From the NCBI GenBank assembly GCA_964423425.1, contig CAYRES010000016.1:1-42124 (forward strand): a DNA stretch of 42,124 nucleotides, given 5' to 3'. Origin of the DNA: CAYRES01 sp964423425. Its GTDB lineage: Bacteria; Actinomycetota; Thermoleophilia; RBG-16-64-13. A program made the translations under genes and the position numbers. Shown piece by piece: positions 25,845-34,346 of this stretch. The notes beneath the pieces are model-generated. The model saw nothing but the letters and a program-made list of their open reading frames with translations. It did not search any database and was not told the origin of the DNA. The first letter of the stretch is position 1. Every line of letters starts with the position of its first letter.

Positions 25845-26775
25845 ATGCGCAGCACCGCCATCGCCTTCCCCCTCGAAGACCTCATCGGCTGGGAACGCTC
25901 GATGGTCGCCTTCCTAGTGGAGAAGGAACGCCGTTCTGGATCCAAGCGCACCGTCCAGGGGTACTCCAGCATGCTGCAGGACTTCTTCGGGAGGCTGGGG
26001 GCTGCCGCCGGATCAGGTGTCGGCTCAGCACGTGTTCGTATGGGCACATGGACCGGGGGTCTCCGGTCGTGACCCCTCCCTCGTCACCATCGGTGCCCGC
26101 ATGACCTGCGTGAGCTCCTTCTTCCGCTTCCTTGTTCGCACGGGCATGGTGACCACCAACCCCTGCGATCAGCTGGAGCGACCGAGGACCACACCTTCTC
26201 CACCCCGGGGACTGGGACCGGAAGAGGTGCGAACGTTGCTGGCCGTCATCCCCGACACCCCCGTGGGAGTACGCAACCGGGCCATCATCTTGACCCTGCT
26301 TCTCACCGGCAGAAGGCGGGAAGAGGTCTTCCGCCTCACCGTGGGTGACATCACCGTAGATGACGGCATCCCCTTCTACCGCTACCGGGGCAAGGGAGGC
26401 AAGTCGGGACGCCGGGAGCTGCCCCGGCCCGCGTATGAGGCTCTTAGAGCCGCACAGCGGGCCTTCGGGCACGAACTTGAGGGTTTACCCCCTGACGCTC
26501 CGCTGTGGCCGTCTGCGGCCGGAGGAGCGCTTCGGAGCGCCACCTTCTACGCTACGCTGCAGTCATACTTCGGAAAAGCCGGTCTCCCCCGGGCTGGCGT
26601 GCACATCTTCCGGCACTCAGCGGCCAAGCTCCGGCGGGATGCGGGTGAGTCCATTGAGCAGGTATCTTCCTTCTTGGATCACTCTTCGCTTCAGGTGACA
26701 ACCACCTACCTGCGGAGGTTGGAGGGCGAGGAGGACCGGGGGTGGGGACGGGTGGCGGAGACCATTGGGGTGTGA
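25845..26775 (+). pseudogene. Tyrosine recombinase/integrase, frameshifted
   Basis: ATG 25845 follows AAGGAGG. The first frame encodes a SAM-like core-binding start (EDLIGWERSMVAFLVEKERR ... YSSMLQDFFGRLG). The second frame continues PPDQVSAQHVFVWAHGPG and the catalytic domain to 26775. The frames join if one G is removed from the GGGGG run at 25997-26001. Catalytic residues are all present: Arg in TGRRREEVFRL, Lys in RGKGGKSGRREL, HxxR in HIFRHSAAKL, His in FLDHSSLQ and Tyr in TTYLRRL. Its position near tRNA-Phe fits the integrase of the island. A homopolymer sequencing error is possible. Confidence 0.82.
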
Positions 26776-26892
26776 GGGGAACCTCTGTCCCCTTGATGAC
26801 CTAGACTGGAGCAAGCGGCGTTCGTCGTGAGCCGTTCGGCACGGCCGCTCAATGGCTAGTTACTGACTGTCAGACGATACCAGGGGGAAGAC

Positions 26893-27066
26893 GTGGAGAC
26901 GATCAGGGTGACCATGGAGCTCGAGAAGGAAACCAAGAACACCATTCGCTACACCGAGAAGACCGAGGGCAAGCCGCCCGCCATCGGCACACTCTATATG
27001 CAGAAGTGGGCGGTCTCATCCGACATCCCAAAGACCATCACCGTCAAGGTAGAGGCCGTGGGCTGA
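26893..27066 (+). CDS. Small conserved-looking protein (57 aa)
   Basis: GTG 26893 follows CAGGGGGAAG. The product reads VETIRVTMELEKETKNTIRY, then TEKTEGKPPAIGTLYMQKWA and a short basic tail to TGA. The pattern of alternating strands and 'IGTLY-QKWA' recalls a short bacterial family of unknown function. It lies inside the inferred island between integrase and tRNA-Phe. Confidence 0.65.
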   Translation: METIRVTMELEKETKNTIRYTEKTEGKPPAIGTLYMQKWAVSSDIPKTITVKVEAVG

Positions 27067-27271
27067 GTCTCATCTCGAACCCATCTGTTCCTGCCGTGCC
27101 AAGTCGCAAGGATGCCCCAATGGGGTTGGTTGCGAAGGCGACAGAGATTGAAGAGCTGAGGCTACGGGCATCGTCCAAGCCGCGAATGCACGGATTCCGA
27201 GACTGGATCCGCCGCGAGGGTGCAGCTGTGAACCCAAATCCGGAGGCGAAACAACGGGCGCCGGCTCCGGC

Positions 27272-27294
27272 GTTGGCTGAATGTTGGCTGAACC
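27272..27294 (+). repeat. TTGGC repeats, candidate integrase arm sites (right end)
   Basis: GTTGGCTGAATGTTGGCTGAACC contains two TTGGCTGAA units, about 55 bases inside the tRNA-Phe 3' end. It mirrors the block at 20369-20401. Confidence 0.35.
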
Positions 27295-27349
27295 TCGCCA
27301 ACCGCATTAGTGCCAAACGGAAAGTATTGCTATAAGCAGGGAACTTAGG

Positions 27350-27422
27350 TGGCGGGACCCGGAATTGAACCGGGGACACCATGATTTTCAGTCATGTGCT
27401 CTACCAACTGAGCTATCCCGCC
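27350..27422 (-). tRNA. tRNA-Phe (anticodon GAA)
   Basis: Minus strand: acceptor GGCGGGA (27422-27416) pairs with TCCCGCC (27357-27351), discriminator A at 27350. D arm GCTCAGTTGGTAGAGC, anticodon stem CATGA/TCATG with loop CTGAAAA (GAA, Phe), T arm CCCGGTTCAATTCCGGG. CCA is not encoded (CCT follows). It is the inferred integration target of the neighbouring island. Confidence 0.96.
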
Positions 27423-27588
27423 ACGGGATACGCACCGGCCGGCACAGTGTGCTTCCACCGTGGACGGCGCAGACGCTCCCGCATATTAGCGCCGCCACCC
27501 CTCCAATTCAAGAGTCCCTCTCTCCTGCATCACACAGCCATCATGCCGCAGTCCCGCTGCGATGGAGCCACAACGCTCGAGCCATAAT

Positions 27589-27618
27589 GCTCATCTGTTC
27601 ATGTTTTCATATATGAGC
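27589..27618. promoter_or_regulatory. Candidate ArsR operator/promoter
   Basis: GCTCAT (27589-27594) and ATGAGC (27613-27618) form an inverted repeat around an AT-rich core that includes TCATATATGA. This AT-rich stretch lies directly before the ArsR start, where SmtB/CzrA-type repressors bind. Confidence 0.5.
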
Positions 27619-27630
27619 TATCATGCACCT

Positions 27631-27963
27631 ATGCCCGAGGAAGGAACTGCACATACTCACTCCACCGGCGGCGGCGCCGCCACACAGGAGGCCCGTGCCC
27701 TCGCCGACATGTTTCGCGTGTTGTCCGATCCTACGAGGGTGCTCATGCTGCAGGCGCTCATCGCCGGAGGCGGGCTGTGCGTGCGGGAGTTGGCAGAGAT
27801 CGTGGGCGTGAGTCAGTCGGCGGTCTCCCACCAATTGCGCCTTCTGCGCACCTCCCGGCTGGTCAGCTATGAACGCCGGGGCCGCAAGGTCTTCTACTCT
27901 CCCGACGACGAGCACGTGGCCGTACTCATGTCGGTGTGCACCGAACATGTGCGCCACAGCTGA
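27631..27963 (+). CDS. Zinc-sensing ArsR/SmtB-family repressor (CzrA-like)
   Basis: A 110-aa winged-helix repressor (LADMFRVLSDPTRVLMLQALIAGG ... ELAEIVGVSQSAVSHQLRLLRTSRLVSYERRGRKVFYS). The C-terminal helix carries D-x-H-x10-H-x2-H (DEHVAVLMSVCTEHVRH), exactly the alpha-5 zinc site of CzrA/SmtB sensors. Zinc binding should release DNA and induce the downstream P-type ATPase. No strong ribosome site is visible: in-frame ATGs lie at 27601, 27613 and 27631; the first two overlap the putative operator, so 27631, possibly leaderless, is preferred. Confidence 0.87.
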   Translation: MPEEGTAHTHSTGGGAATQEARALADMFRVLSDPTRVLMLQALIAGGGLCVRELAEIVGVSQSAVSHQLRLLRTSRLVSYERRGRKVFYSPDDEHVAVLMSVCTEHVRHS

Positions 27964-30262
27964 GCGGGGAAGTCCCGGGGCGGGACACGGTGCGGCCGGA
28001 GACGTTCTCCACTGCCACGAGATCCTGCAGCTGGAAGGCCTCGACTGCGCCGATTGCGCGCTCAAGCTCGAACGCCGCTTGACCGGTCTCTCCGGCGTGG
28101 CAGCCGCATCGGTCAGCTTCCCGGCGGGGCGCCTCGGAGTGGATTACGATTGCAGCCGGCTGCGGCTGGAGGACATCCGGCGGGAGATACGCCTCCTCGG
28201 GTATGAGGCACGCACGGAGTTCGAAGCCAGGCAGGAAGCCTCCACCGCCCTGACGCGCCCCTTTCTCCTTCGCCACCCCCGCGCCCTCCTCACCGCCGTG
28301 AGCTTGGCCTTCTTGGTGGCCGGTTCCCTCTCCTGGCTTCTCGCTTCGTCTGCCGGGGAGTCCACCTTCGTCGCCCGGCTGCTTCTCGCCGCCGCCATCG
28401 TCAGCGGAGGTGTGTACGTGGTGCGGAATGGGGTCGTGTCGTTGGTCCGTGCCCGTACCGCCGACATGAATGTGCTGATGACCGTGGCCGTCATCGGGGC
28501 AGTGGCCATCGGTGAATGGGTGGAGGCCGCCCTGGTGGTGGGGCTTTTCGGGCTCGGTGAGTCCTTGGAGGGGTGGGCGGTCGACAAGAGCGGCCGCTCC
28601 GTCCGTGGCCTGATGGAACTCGCTCCCGAGGTAGCCGTTCTGGTGGAGGCAGGATCCGAACGGACCGTGCCGGTCGGAGAGGTGGAACCGGGTGCCTTGA
28701 TCGCGGTGAAGCCCGGAGGGAGAGTGCCCTTGGACGCCGTGGTGCTCAAGGGAGAATCCGCCCTCGACGAGTCGGCACTCACCGGTGAATTCCTGCCCGT
28801 CCGCAAGGCGAAGGGCGATCTCCTGCTGGCCGGCTCCATGAATGGTGAAGGGTACGTTGAGGCCCGGGTCACCAGCCCATCCGGCGCCACCACCCTCGAC
28901 CGCGTCACCCGCCTCGTGCAGGAGGCCCAAGCTGCCAAAGCACCGGCGCAACGCTTCGTCGACCGGTTCGCGCGCTACTACACGCCCGCGGTCATGACCG
29001 TGGCACTTCTCACCGCGGTTCTGCCGCCACTGCTCGTTGCTGCTCCGTTCGGTGAGTGGCTGTACAAGGGCTTGGCGCTGCTCATTCTCGCCTGCCCCTG
29101 CGCACTGGTGATCTCCACCCCGGTGGCCATCGTGTCGGCGCTCAGCGCGGCCTCCCGCCACGGCGTCTTGGTCAAGGGAGGCGCCCACCTGGAAGCTGCC
29201 GCCGCGGCCGAGGTGGTTGCCTTCGACAAGACGGGCACCCTCACCAGAGGCAGTCCCGTCCTTCGCGAGACGCGCGTGTTCGACGGCGCGGAGAGACATG
29301 AGGTCCTCGCTCTGGCCGCCTCGGTAGAACGCGGCTCGGAACACCCGCTCGCCCAGGCTCTTGTCGAAGCCGCCCGGGCTGAGAAGCTCGCCCTGCGGGA
29401 GGTGACGGAGTCGCGCAGCATCCCCGGACGCGGAGCGGTGGGCACGATCGGGGGCGTGCAGTACCGGGTGGGAGCCTGGGAGTTCCTGCAGGAGGAGAGC
29501 ACGGGAGGGGCGGCCTCCACCGGCGCCGCGGAAGCGGAGCGCGCGGTTTCGCGGGTCGGTGCCGCAGAGGCCTATCAGTCCTTTGCGGCGCAGGGCCTCA
29601 CCTTCGTGGGTATTGCCGCCTCCGGACGGATATGCGGTGCCTTCGCCCTCGCCGACGACGTGAGGCCCGGCGCGCACGAGACCGTGGCCGGGCTCAAGGC
29701 CCTCGGCGTACAGAAGACGCTCCTTCTGACCGGAGACCGCTCCCCAGCCGCCGGTCTGCTCGCCGCCGCCCTGGGGGTCGACGAGCCCCGCGCGGGATTA
29801 CTGCCCGAGGACAAGGCCGAGGCCATACAGGAACTGAAGGCCGCTGGGAAGACGGTGATCATGGTGGGTGACGGGGTCAACGACGCCCCTGCCCTCGCCG
29901 TCGCCACGGTGGGAGTGGCCATGGGAGGCGCCCGGAACGACGTGGCCCTCGAGACCGCCGATATCACCCTCATGAACGACGACCTCACGAAAGTCCCGTA
30001 TGTACTGGGGCTGGCCCGCCGCACCTTGGCGGTGGTCCGTCAGAACATCGGCTTCGCCTTGGCCCTCAAGGCGGTGGCGGCAGCGCTCGTGTTCCCCGGC
30101 ATTCTCACCCTGTGGATGGCCGTGTTGGTCGACACGTTGGGATCGCTTCTCGTCATCGGAAATGGTCTCCGTCTGATGGGCCACGCGCCCGGCACGTATG
30201 GGGCGGCGGCGCAGGCGCCGCCGCCCCAGGCCTCGCTTTCCAAGGTGACGACACAGGAGTAA
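27947..30262 (+). CDS. zntA: Zinc/cadmium-exporting P-type ATPase
   Basis: About 771 aa. An N-terminal HMA domain with GLDCADCA (metal-binding CxxC), then eight helices and the P1B core: TGE loop (ALTGEFLPV), CPC in the transport helix (LACPCALVIST), phosphorylation motif DKTGTLTRG, SEHPLAQAL, and the hinge GDGVNDAPAL. The last helices contain the Lys in FALALKAVA and Asp in VLVDTLGSLLVIGNGL, the signature of P1B-2 Zn/Cd/Pb exporters. It pumps metal out of the cytoplasm. ATG 27947 overlaps arsR by 17 bases; it is the only plausible start in frame before the HMA domain. A 11-bp terminator follows. Confidence 0.9.
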   Translation: MCATAERGSPGAGHGAAGDVLHCHEILQLEGLDCADCALKLERRLTGLSGVAAASVSFPAGRLGVDYDCSRLRLEDIRREIRLLGYEARTEFEARQEASTALTRPFLLRHPRALLTAVSLAFLVAGSLSWLLASSAGESTFVARLLLAAAIVSGGVYVVRNGVVSLVRARTADMNVLMTVAVIGAVAIGEWVEAALVVGLFGLGESLEGWAVDKSGRSVRGLMELAPEVAVLVEAGSERTVPVGEVEPGALIAVKPGGRVPLDAVVLKGESALDESALTGEFLPVRKAKGDLLLAGSMNGEGYVEARVTSPSGATTLDRVTRLVQEAQAAKAPAQRFVDRFARYYTPAVMTVALLTAVLPPLLVAAPFGEWLYKGLALLILACPCALVISTPVAIVSALSAASRHGVLVKGGAHLEAAAAAEVVAFDKTGTLTRGSPVLRETRVFDGAERHEVLALAASVERGSEHPLAQALVEAARAEKLALREVTESRSIPGRGAVGTIGGVQYRVGAWEFLQEESTGGAASTGAAEAERAVSRVGAAEAYQSFAAQGLTFVGIAASGRICGAFALADDVRPGAHETVAGLKALGVQKTLLLTGDRSPAAGLLAAALGVDEPRAGLLPEDKAEAIQELKAAGKTVIMVGDGVNDAPALAVATVGVAMGGARNDVALETADITLMNDDLTKVPYVLGLARRTLAVVRQNIGFALALKAVAAALVFPGILTLWMAVLVDTLGSLLVIGNGLRLMGHAPGTYGAAAQAPPPQASLSKVTTQE

Positions 30263-30311
30263 GCTCGGACTAACAGGCGAGCGCCTGGCTGCTGTGAAGC
30301 GGTCGGGGAGC

Positions 30312-30345
30312 GGCGAGGGGGCTCTGCGTGCGGGGCCCCCTCGCC
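30312..30345. terminator. Bidirectional terminator hairpin
   Basis: GGCGAGGGGGC (30312-30322) pairs with GCCCCCTCGCC (30335-30345), 12-base loop, between the convergent ATPase and kinase genes. No T-run. Confidence 0.65.
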
Positions 30346-30409
30346 CATTGTGGCAGAGCCCTGTGGGAGCGGCCCGCAAGCACCGGCCGCAGAGATACAC
30401 CGGGCGAGG

Positions 30410-32695
30410 CTAGCGCGGCCCCCACATCTCGATGAGCGTTGCGCGCAACTCGTCGTATGTGTAGGGCTTGCTCAAACGCCCGTCGAAGAGCGCAAGGGCC
30501 TTCTCGTCCAACCGGCTCTGCAGCTCATAGCCACTCGAAAGCACCACCATGGACACCGCGCTGATCTCCCGCACCTGCCGGGCCACCTCGACTCCGTCGA
30601 TACCTCCCGGCATGGTGAGGTCGGTGATCACGAGATCGTGGGCTCTCTTCTCCCTGCAGGCCTGGGCGAGGATCGCGCACCCCTCTTCTCCGCTTTCCGC
30701 CTCGTCCACCGACCAGCCCAAGCGCTCGAGCATGCGGCACAGCGCACGTCTCACCGAGGGTTCGTCGTCGATCACGAGAGCATGTCCGCTCGTAGGCAGC
30801 TCCGCCCTGGGTGCGGGCTTGTCCTGGGGCTCCACCCCGGGTAGTGCAGGAAGGTAGAGGGCGAAGGTGGTCCCCTGGGGGCCGGTCGACTCCAGAGACA
30901 GAATCCCTCCGTGGCGGGCGGCGATGCGGAAGGAGATGGGAAGCCCCAGGCCCGAACCTGTCTTCTTGGTGGTGAAGAAGGGATCGTATAGGCGGGAGAC
31001 GTGCTCTTCCGGGATACCGTGTCCCTGGTCTTTCACGCGGATGACCACATAGGGTCCGGGCGACAGAGCGAGATCGTTGTCAGCAGTGACAGTTTCGTTG
31101 CCGGTTTGGACTTCGATCTGACCGGCCCCTTCCATGGCTTGGACCGCATTCAGTACGAGGTTGTCGACCACTTGAGTCACCTGGGTGACGTCGACTTCCG
31201 CCGGCCACAGGGGATCGTCGAAAGAGAAGCGCACCTTGTGCGCAGACCCGCTGAGCGCGAAACGAACGGCGTCTTCGACGAGTTCCGACAGAGAGGCAAG
31301 CTGCCGTTTGGGCGCTTCATCCTTTGAGAACGCCAACAGACGGCGGGCGAGATCGCGGGCGTGCAGACAGGCATCTTGAGTGGCGCGAAGGTCTTCGTCC
31401 ACGTGAGCACCGGCCGCTTCCAGTGAAGCCACGTCGGCGCGGACGAGAGTCACACTGCCGAGCGCGGCGGCCAGCAGGTTGTTGAAGTCGTGCGCTATGC
31501 CCCCGGCAAGCTGGGCCACACCCTCGAGCTTCTGGGCCCGGCCGAGGCTCTCCTCAACCGCCTCCCTCCTCTCTATCTCGTGCTCGAGACAAGCCTTGGC
31601 GGCTTCCGCGTCGGCCTGTTGTTCACGAGCACGGATGGCATCTCGCCGCATGACACCGATGATACCGGTAGCGGCGAAGGCGGCGAAGAGTCCTCCGAAG
31701 AGTGTCACCCAGGGAAGCGCCGACCGCCGGGTGGAGATGAAGTCGTCGGTGGCGGAGAAGACGATCATCCACGTCCGATCCGCCACCGCCAGGGCGTAGG
31801 TACGTTGGTACCTCTGGTCCTGCAGGCTGCGCACATCCATCGTCGGGGAGAGGATCTGCTTCCTCGTCCGTGAGGAGTGGAAAGCCAGCAGACGGCGGCC
31901 GTCCGTGGCCTCCTGATCGAGCACGACTATGTCGATGCCGACGGGGGTGAGGAGCCTGATGGCCTCCTCCACCAGTGCTGCGGGAATAATCGCGCCCACG
32001 ACAACTCCTTGAAACAACCCCCAGGGTTCCATCATGGTGTCGCCGAGCACACGCTCGTTACTGAACAACGGCGAGAGAATGAGCACCGCACTGCTTTGCC
32101 CGCCGGCCAGGGGCAGAGACGGGGTGGCCACGTCCTCGCGCGTGGCAATGGCCCGTTCGACCGCCTGCCTGCGCACGGGTTCACTCAGCAGGTCGAGACC
32201 CAGGGTTGCTGTGCGACCCGCCAACGGGTACAGGTAGAAGATGGGGACATAGTGGCTTCGTCTGCCGGCAGGTCTCAGCACTCCGCCCGGATCGAGATCC
32301 ATGAAGTCGAAGGAACGGAGGCCGTCGACCCGCGCCTGCTGTACGAGAGCCGTTCGCCGCTCGATGGTGACGTAGGGAGCCCAGGCCAAGGACCACACAC
32401 TGGGCTGCTCTTCGCCATGCGCGCCGACCGAGAGCGAGAACTCTTCTCTCGTCATCTCGGGAAACGCTACAAACGAGCGGTGAGCGGATGTGATGGGGAG
32501 AAGAGCGTCCTCGAGGGCTTTGGAGATGTGGGAGCGACGCTCGAAGGCGCTGGCGGAGAGATCGGCTTGGATGCGGGCCTCCTCGAAAGAGCGGAGAGAC
32601 ACGAAGAGGGCAAGAGAGAGGATGACTCCCCCGGCGAGAACACTGAGGATGCCCACAAGCCACCAGCGAATGACAAAGGCACGCATGGTCTCCAA
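30410..32695 (-). CDS. CHASE-domain hybrid histidine kinase with C-terminal receiver (second copy)
   Basis: A 761-aa paralogue of the kinase at 9962-12262 with the same order: helix, CHASE-like domain (TLGLDLLSEPVRRQA block), helix, coiled coil, HisKA (AGGIAHDFNNLLAAALGSV), HATPase_c (DNLVLNAVQAME, DQGHGIP, GSGLGLPIS) and receiver (IDDEPSVRRAL, VITDLTMPGGIDG, LSSGY, LSKPYTYDEL). The ligand is unknown. It faces the zinc ATPase but is not in its operon. TTG 32695 has GAGG at 7 bases; ATG 32686 is close to a GGAG and is an alternative. Confidence 0.9.
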   Translation of the reverse strand: METMRAFVIRWWLVGILSVLAGGVILSLALFVSLRSFEEARIQADLSASAFERRSHISKALEDALLPITSAHRSFVAFPEMTREEFSLSVGAHGEEQPSVWSLAWAPYVTIERRTALVQQARVDGLRSFDFMDLDPGGVLRPAGRRSHYVPIFYLYPLAGRTATLGLDLLSEPVRRQAVERAIATREDVATPSLPLAGGQSSAVLILSPLFSNERVLGDTMMEPWGLFQGVVVGAIIPAALVEEAIRLLTPVGIDIVVLDQEATDGRRLLAFHSSRTRKQILSPTMDVRSLQDQRYQRTYALAVADRTWMIVFSATDDFISTRRSALPWVTLFGGLFAAFAATGIIGVMRRDAIRAREQQADAEAAKACLEHEIERREAVEESLGRAQKLEGVAQLAGGIAHDFNNLLAAALGSVTLVRADVASLEAAGAHVDEDLRATQDACLHARDLARRLLAFSKDEAPKRQLASLSELVEDAVRFALSGSAHKVRFSFDDPLWPAEVDVTQVTQVVDNLVLNAVQAMEGAGQIEVQTGNETVTADNDLALSPGPYVVIRVKDQGHGIPEEHVSRLYDPFFTTKKTGSGLGLPISFRIAARHGGILSLESTGPQGTTFALYLPALPGVEPQDKPAPRAELPTSGHALVIDDEPSVRRALCRMLERLGWSVDEAESGEEGCAILAQACREKRAHDLVITDLTMPGGIDGVEVARQVREISAVSMVVLSSGYELQSRLDEKALALFDGRLSKPYTYDELRATLIEMWGPR

Positions 32696-33183
32696 ACACC
32701 GCCCTCAGCCCGTCTCGCTCGAGCCCTCCGCTCGAGCCCTCTGTCTCCATTATCGACCCGTCTTCTTCCCGGCATGAGCCGGATTCACACACGGCGGCTC
32801 ATGCAATGATGTCGACCTGTCTCCGAGCCCAGATGCCACAGAGAGACGAGGCACGCACTGTTTCCTCCACGGCGTCTCGGGCCGATAGGGTGCCGCTGGA
32901 AACGGCGGCGCCTCCCAGTGCGGAAAGGAGATTGCGGTGTGGTGTGTGCATCTTGATCGGCTTCGCCGGCCTCGTCGGCCTCACCGGCCCCACGCTCAGC
33001 GCCCGGCCCGCGCCTGCCCCGCACCTCCTTGCCCGCACCTCCTCTATCCCTGCCGTGGATGGGGCAGCCGGTTCACTGATGCGGGGGGAGAGTCTCCTCC
33101 CGGAATGCGAGGTGGCTATTGAAGCGTATTGACTGTCGTAGATCTGGTGTGCCTGTACGACCGGACAAGGAAAGGATGCTCAG
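32696..33183. other. Intergenic region without a supported gene
   Basis: A plus-strand frame (32806-33132) with one hydrophobic stretch (CGVCILIGFAGLVGLTGPTL) is open, but it lacks a ribosome site and is very Ala/Pro-rich. I see no RNA gene. TTGACT at 33129 may be a -35 element for the tupA remnant. Confidence 0.4.
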
Positions 33184-33453
33184 GTGCTGCGGCTCTCGAG
33201 AAACGCACCATGGAATGCTGTAGTGGTCATCGGCCTGGCTCTCGTCTTGATGCTGAGTTTCGCGGGCTGTGGCTCGGAGGGTGACGGCGGCACCGATACG
33301 CGTACTGAGACGAGCACCGAGACGGCAACAGCCGATTCGGGAATCGTGAAGGCCCAGAAGCGCTTGAAGGTGTCCACCACCACCAGCCTGTACGACACCG
33401 GTCTTTGGAACAGGTTGCACGCAACGGTCGGCAATCCGCCGAAGGGTCGATGA
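33184..33453 (+). pseudogene. tupA: Tungstate-binding protein TupA, N-terminal remnant
   Basis: GTG 33184 follows GGAAAGGAT. The product starts with a signal peptide and lipobox (LSFAGCG), a Thr/Glu linker, then QKRLKVSTTTSLYDTGLW, the conserved start of the mature tungstate-binding domain (TTTS-DTGL). After this it turns within a few codons into NRLHATVGNPPKGR-stop, which overlaps, in another frame, the coding sequence of an ABC ATPase. Almost the whole binding domain is therefore missing, by a deletion near 33400-33425. Confidence 0.78.
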
Positions 33454-34180
33454 AGCTCTCGATCTCGTGGGTATGGGTGACCTCAGGCACCGCAATGCGA
33501 AGACCCTCTCCGGAGGTGAGACACAGCGTGTAGCCATTGCCCGCGCGCTGGTCACTCAGCCCCGCATCATCTTCCTGGATGAGCCCACCGCCAACATGGA
33601 CCCTGTCTCCACCTCCAAGATCGAGGAGGTGCTCTTCCGCATAATCGGCGAGAAGAAGACCGCTGTGGTCATGACCACACACAATATGTCCCAGGGGCAG
33701 CGCCTGGCCAACAGAGTGGGCGTCCTCCTCGGCGGGCAGCTCTTGCAGACGGGCAGCGTGCACGACATCTTCAATCTTCCGGCAACATAGCAGGTGGCAG
33801 AATTCGTGGGCGTAGAGAACATCCTTCACGGCCGGATCGTCGAGATCCAGGATGGTTTCGCAAAGATCGCAGTCGCGGACGAGATCATCTGTGCCCTTTC
33901 GGACCTGCCGGTCGGCGAGCGGGTGGATGTGTTCATCAGGCCGGAAGCCATCGTGTACTCGTCCTCCGGGCCCGCGGGGAGTGCGCGCAACGTGTTCGAC
34001 TGCAGGATCACGAAGATCAACAGTGCAGGTGCGATGGTGCGTCTGGAGGCCGAGTGCGGCTTCACCCTTATGGGGGCTATCACCCACCAAGCCGCAGAAG
34101 AGCTTGCCCCTTCGCTCGGAGGGCACATCTTCGCCAGCTTCAAAGCCACTGCGGTACACGTCACCAGAGGGCTCGGCTAG
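33425..34180 (+). pseudogene. tupC: Tungstate ABC transporter ATPase TupC, C-terminal remnant with internal stop
   Basis: From about 33425 the frame reads RSAIRRRVDEALDLVGMGDL, the signature LSGGETQRVAIARAL, Walker B IIFLDEPTANMD and H-loop VMTTHNMS. TAG at 33788-33790 then interrupts NLPAT-stop-QVAEFVGVENI, after which the same frame gives the C-terminal TOBE-like domain (LPVGERVDVFIRPEAIV) up to 34180. Walker A and the permease gene tupB are absent. So this is a deletion product with an additional nonsense mutation. Confidence 0.8.
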
Positions 34181-34195
34181 CGCTGGACGGTTGGC

Positions 34196-34262
34196 GCACA
34201 GCTCCAAGCGGCCGGGACGCGGCGACAGCCCAACACGCGGTGGCCGCACAGCTCCAAGCGGC
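34196..34262 (+). repeat. 17-bp direct repeat, 50-bp period
   Basis: GCACAGCTCCAAGCGGC occurs at 34196-34212 and 34246-34262, between the tupC remnant and the terminator. It may be part of a degraded coding sequence (a frame ending QQAKKKP just before the terminator). Confidence 0.7.
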
Positions 34263-34314
34263 GGGCGACGCAGCCCACCCGCGTGAACCCGAGACCAAGG
34301 CCCAACAGGCAAAG

Positions 34315-34341
34315 AAAAAGCCCTGATCTCCAGGGCTTTTC
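34315..34341. terminator. Rho-independent terminator
   Basis: AAAAAGCCCTG (34315-34325) pairs perfectly with CAGGGCTTTTT (34331-34341), 5-base loop, T-run on both strands. It closes the tup region and sits 5 bases from the tRNA-Asp fragment. Confidence 0.92.
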
Positions 34342-34346
34342 TCTAC

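Larger units (their letters stand above)
20216..27392. mobile_element. Putative integrative island at tRNA-Phe (about 7.2 kb)
   Basis: It is bounded by a 34-base copy of the tRNA-Phe anticodon-to-T-arm segment (20216-20249) and the same segment of the intact tRNA-Phe (27359-27392), 33 of 34 bases identical. The tyrosine recombinase lies 0.6 kb from the intact tRNA, as usual for tRNA-targeting elements. TTGGC-repeat arms sit just inside each end. Cargo: toxin-antitoxin remnant, IS, lipoprotein, hypothetical protein and HEPN protein. The recombinase is frameshifted, so the element is probably fixed. Extent is inferred. Confidence 0.6.

Noticed and set aside
27926..29677. Minus-strand frame of 583 codons opposite the zinc ATPase
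   Set aside because: Antisense shadow of a well-supported P-type ATPase; no domain.
32806..33132. 108-aa frame with a hydrophobic stretch
   Set aside because: No ribosome site, Ala/Pro-rich, composition consistent with a GC-rich non-coding stretch.
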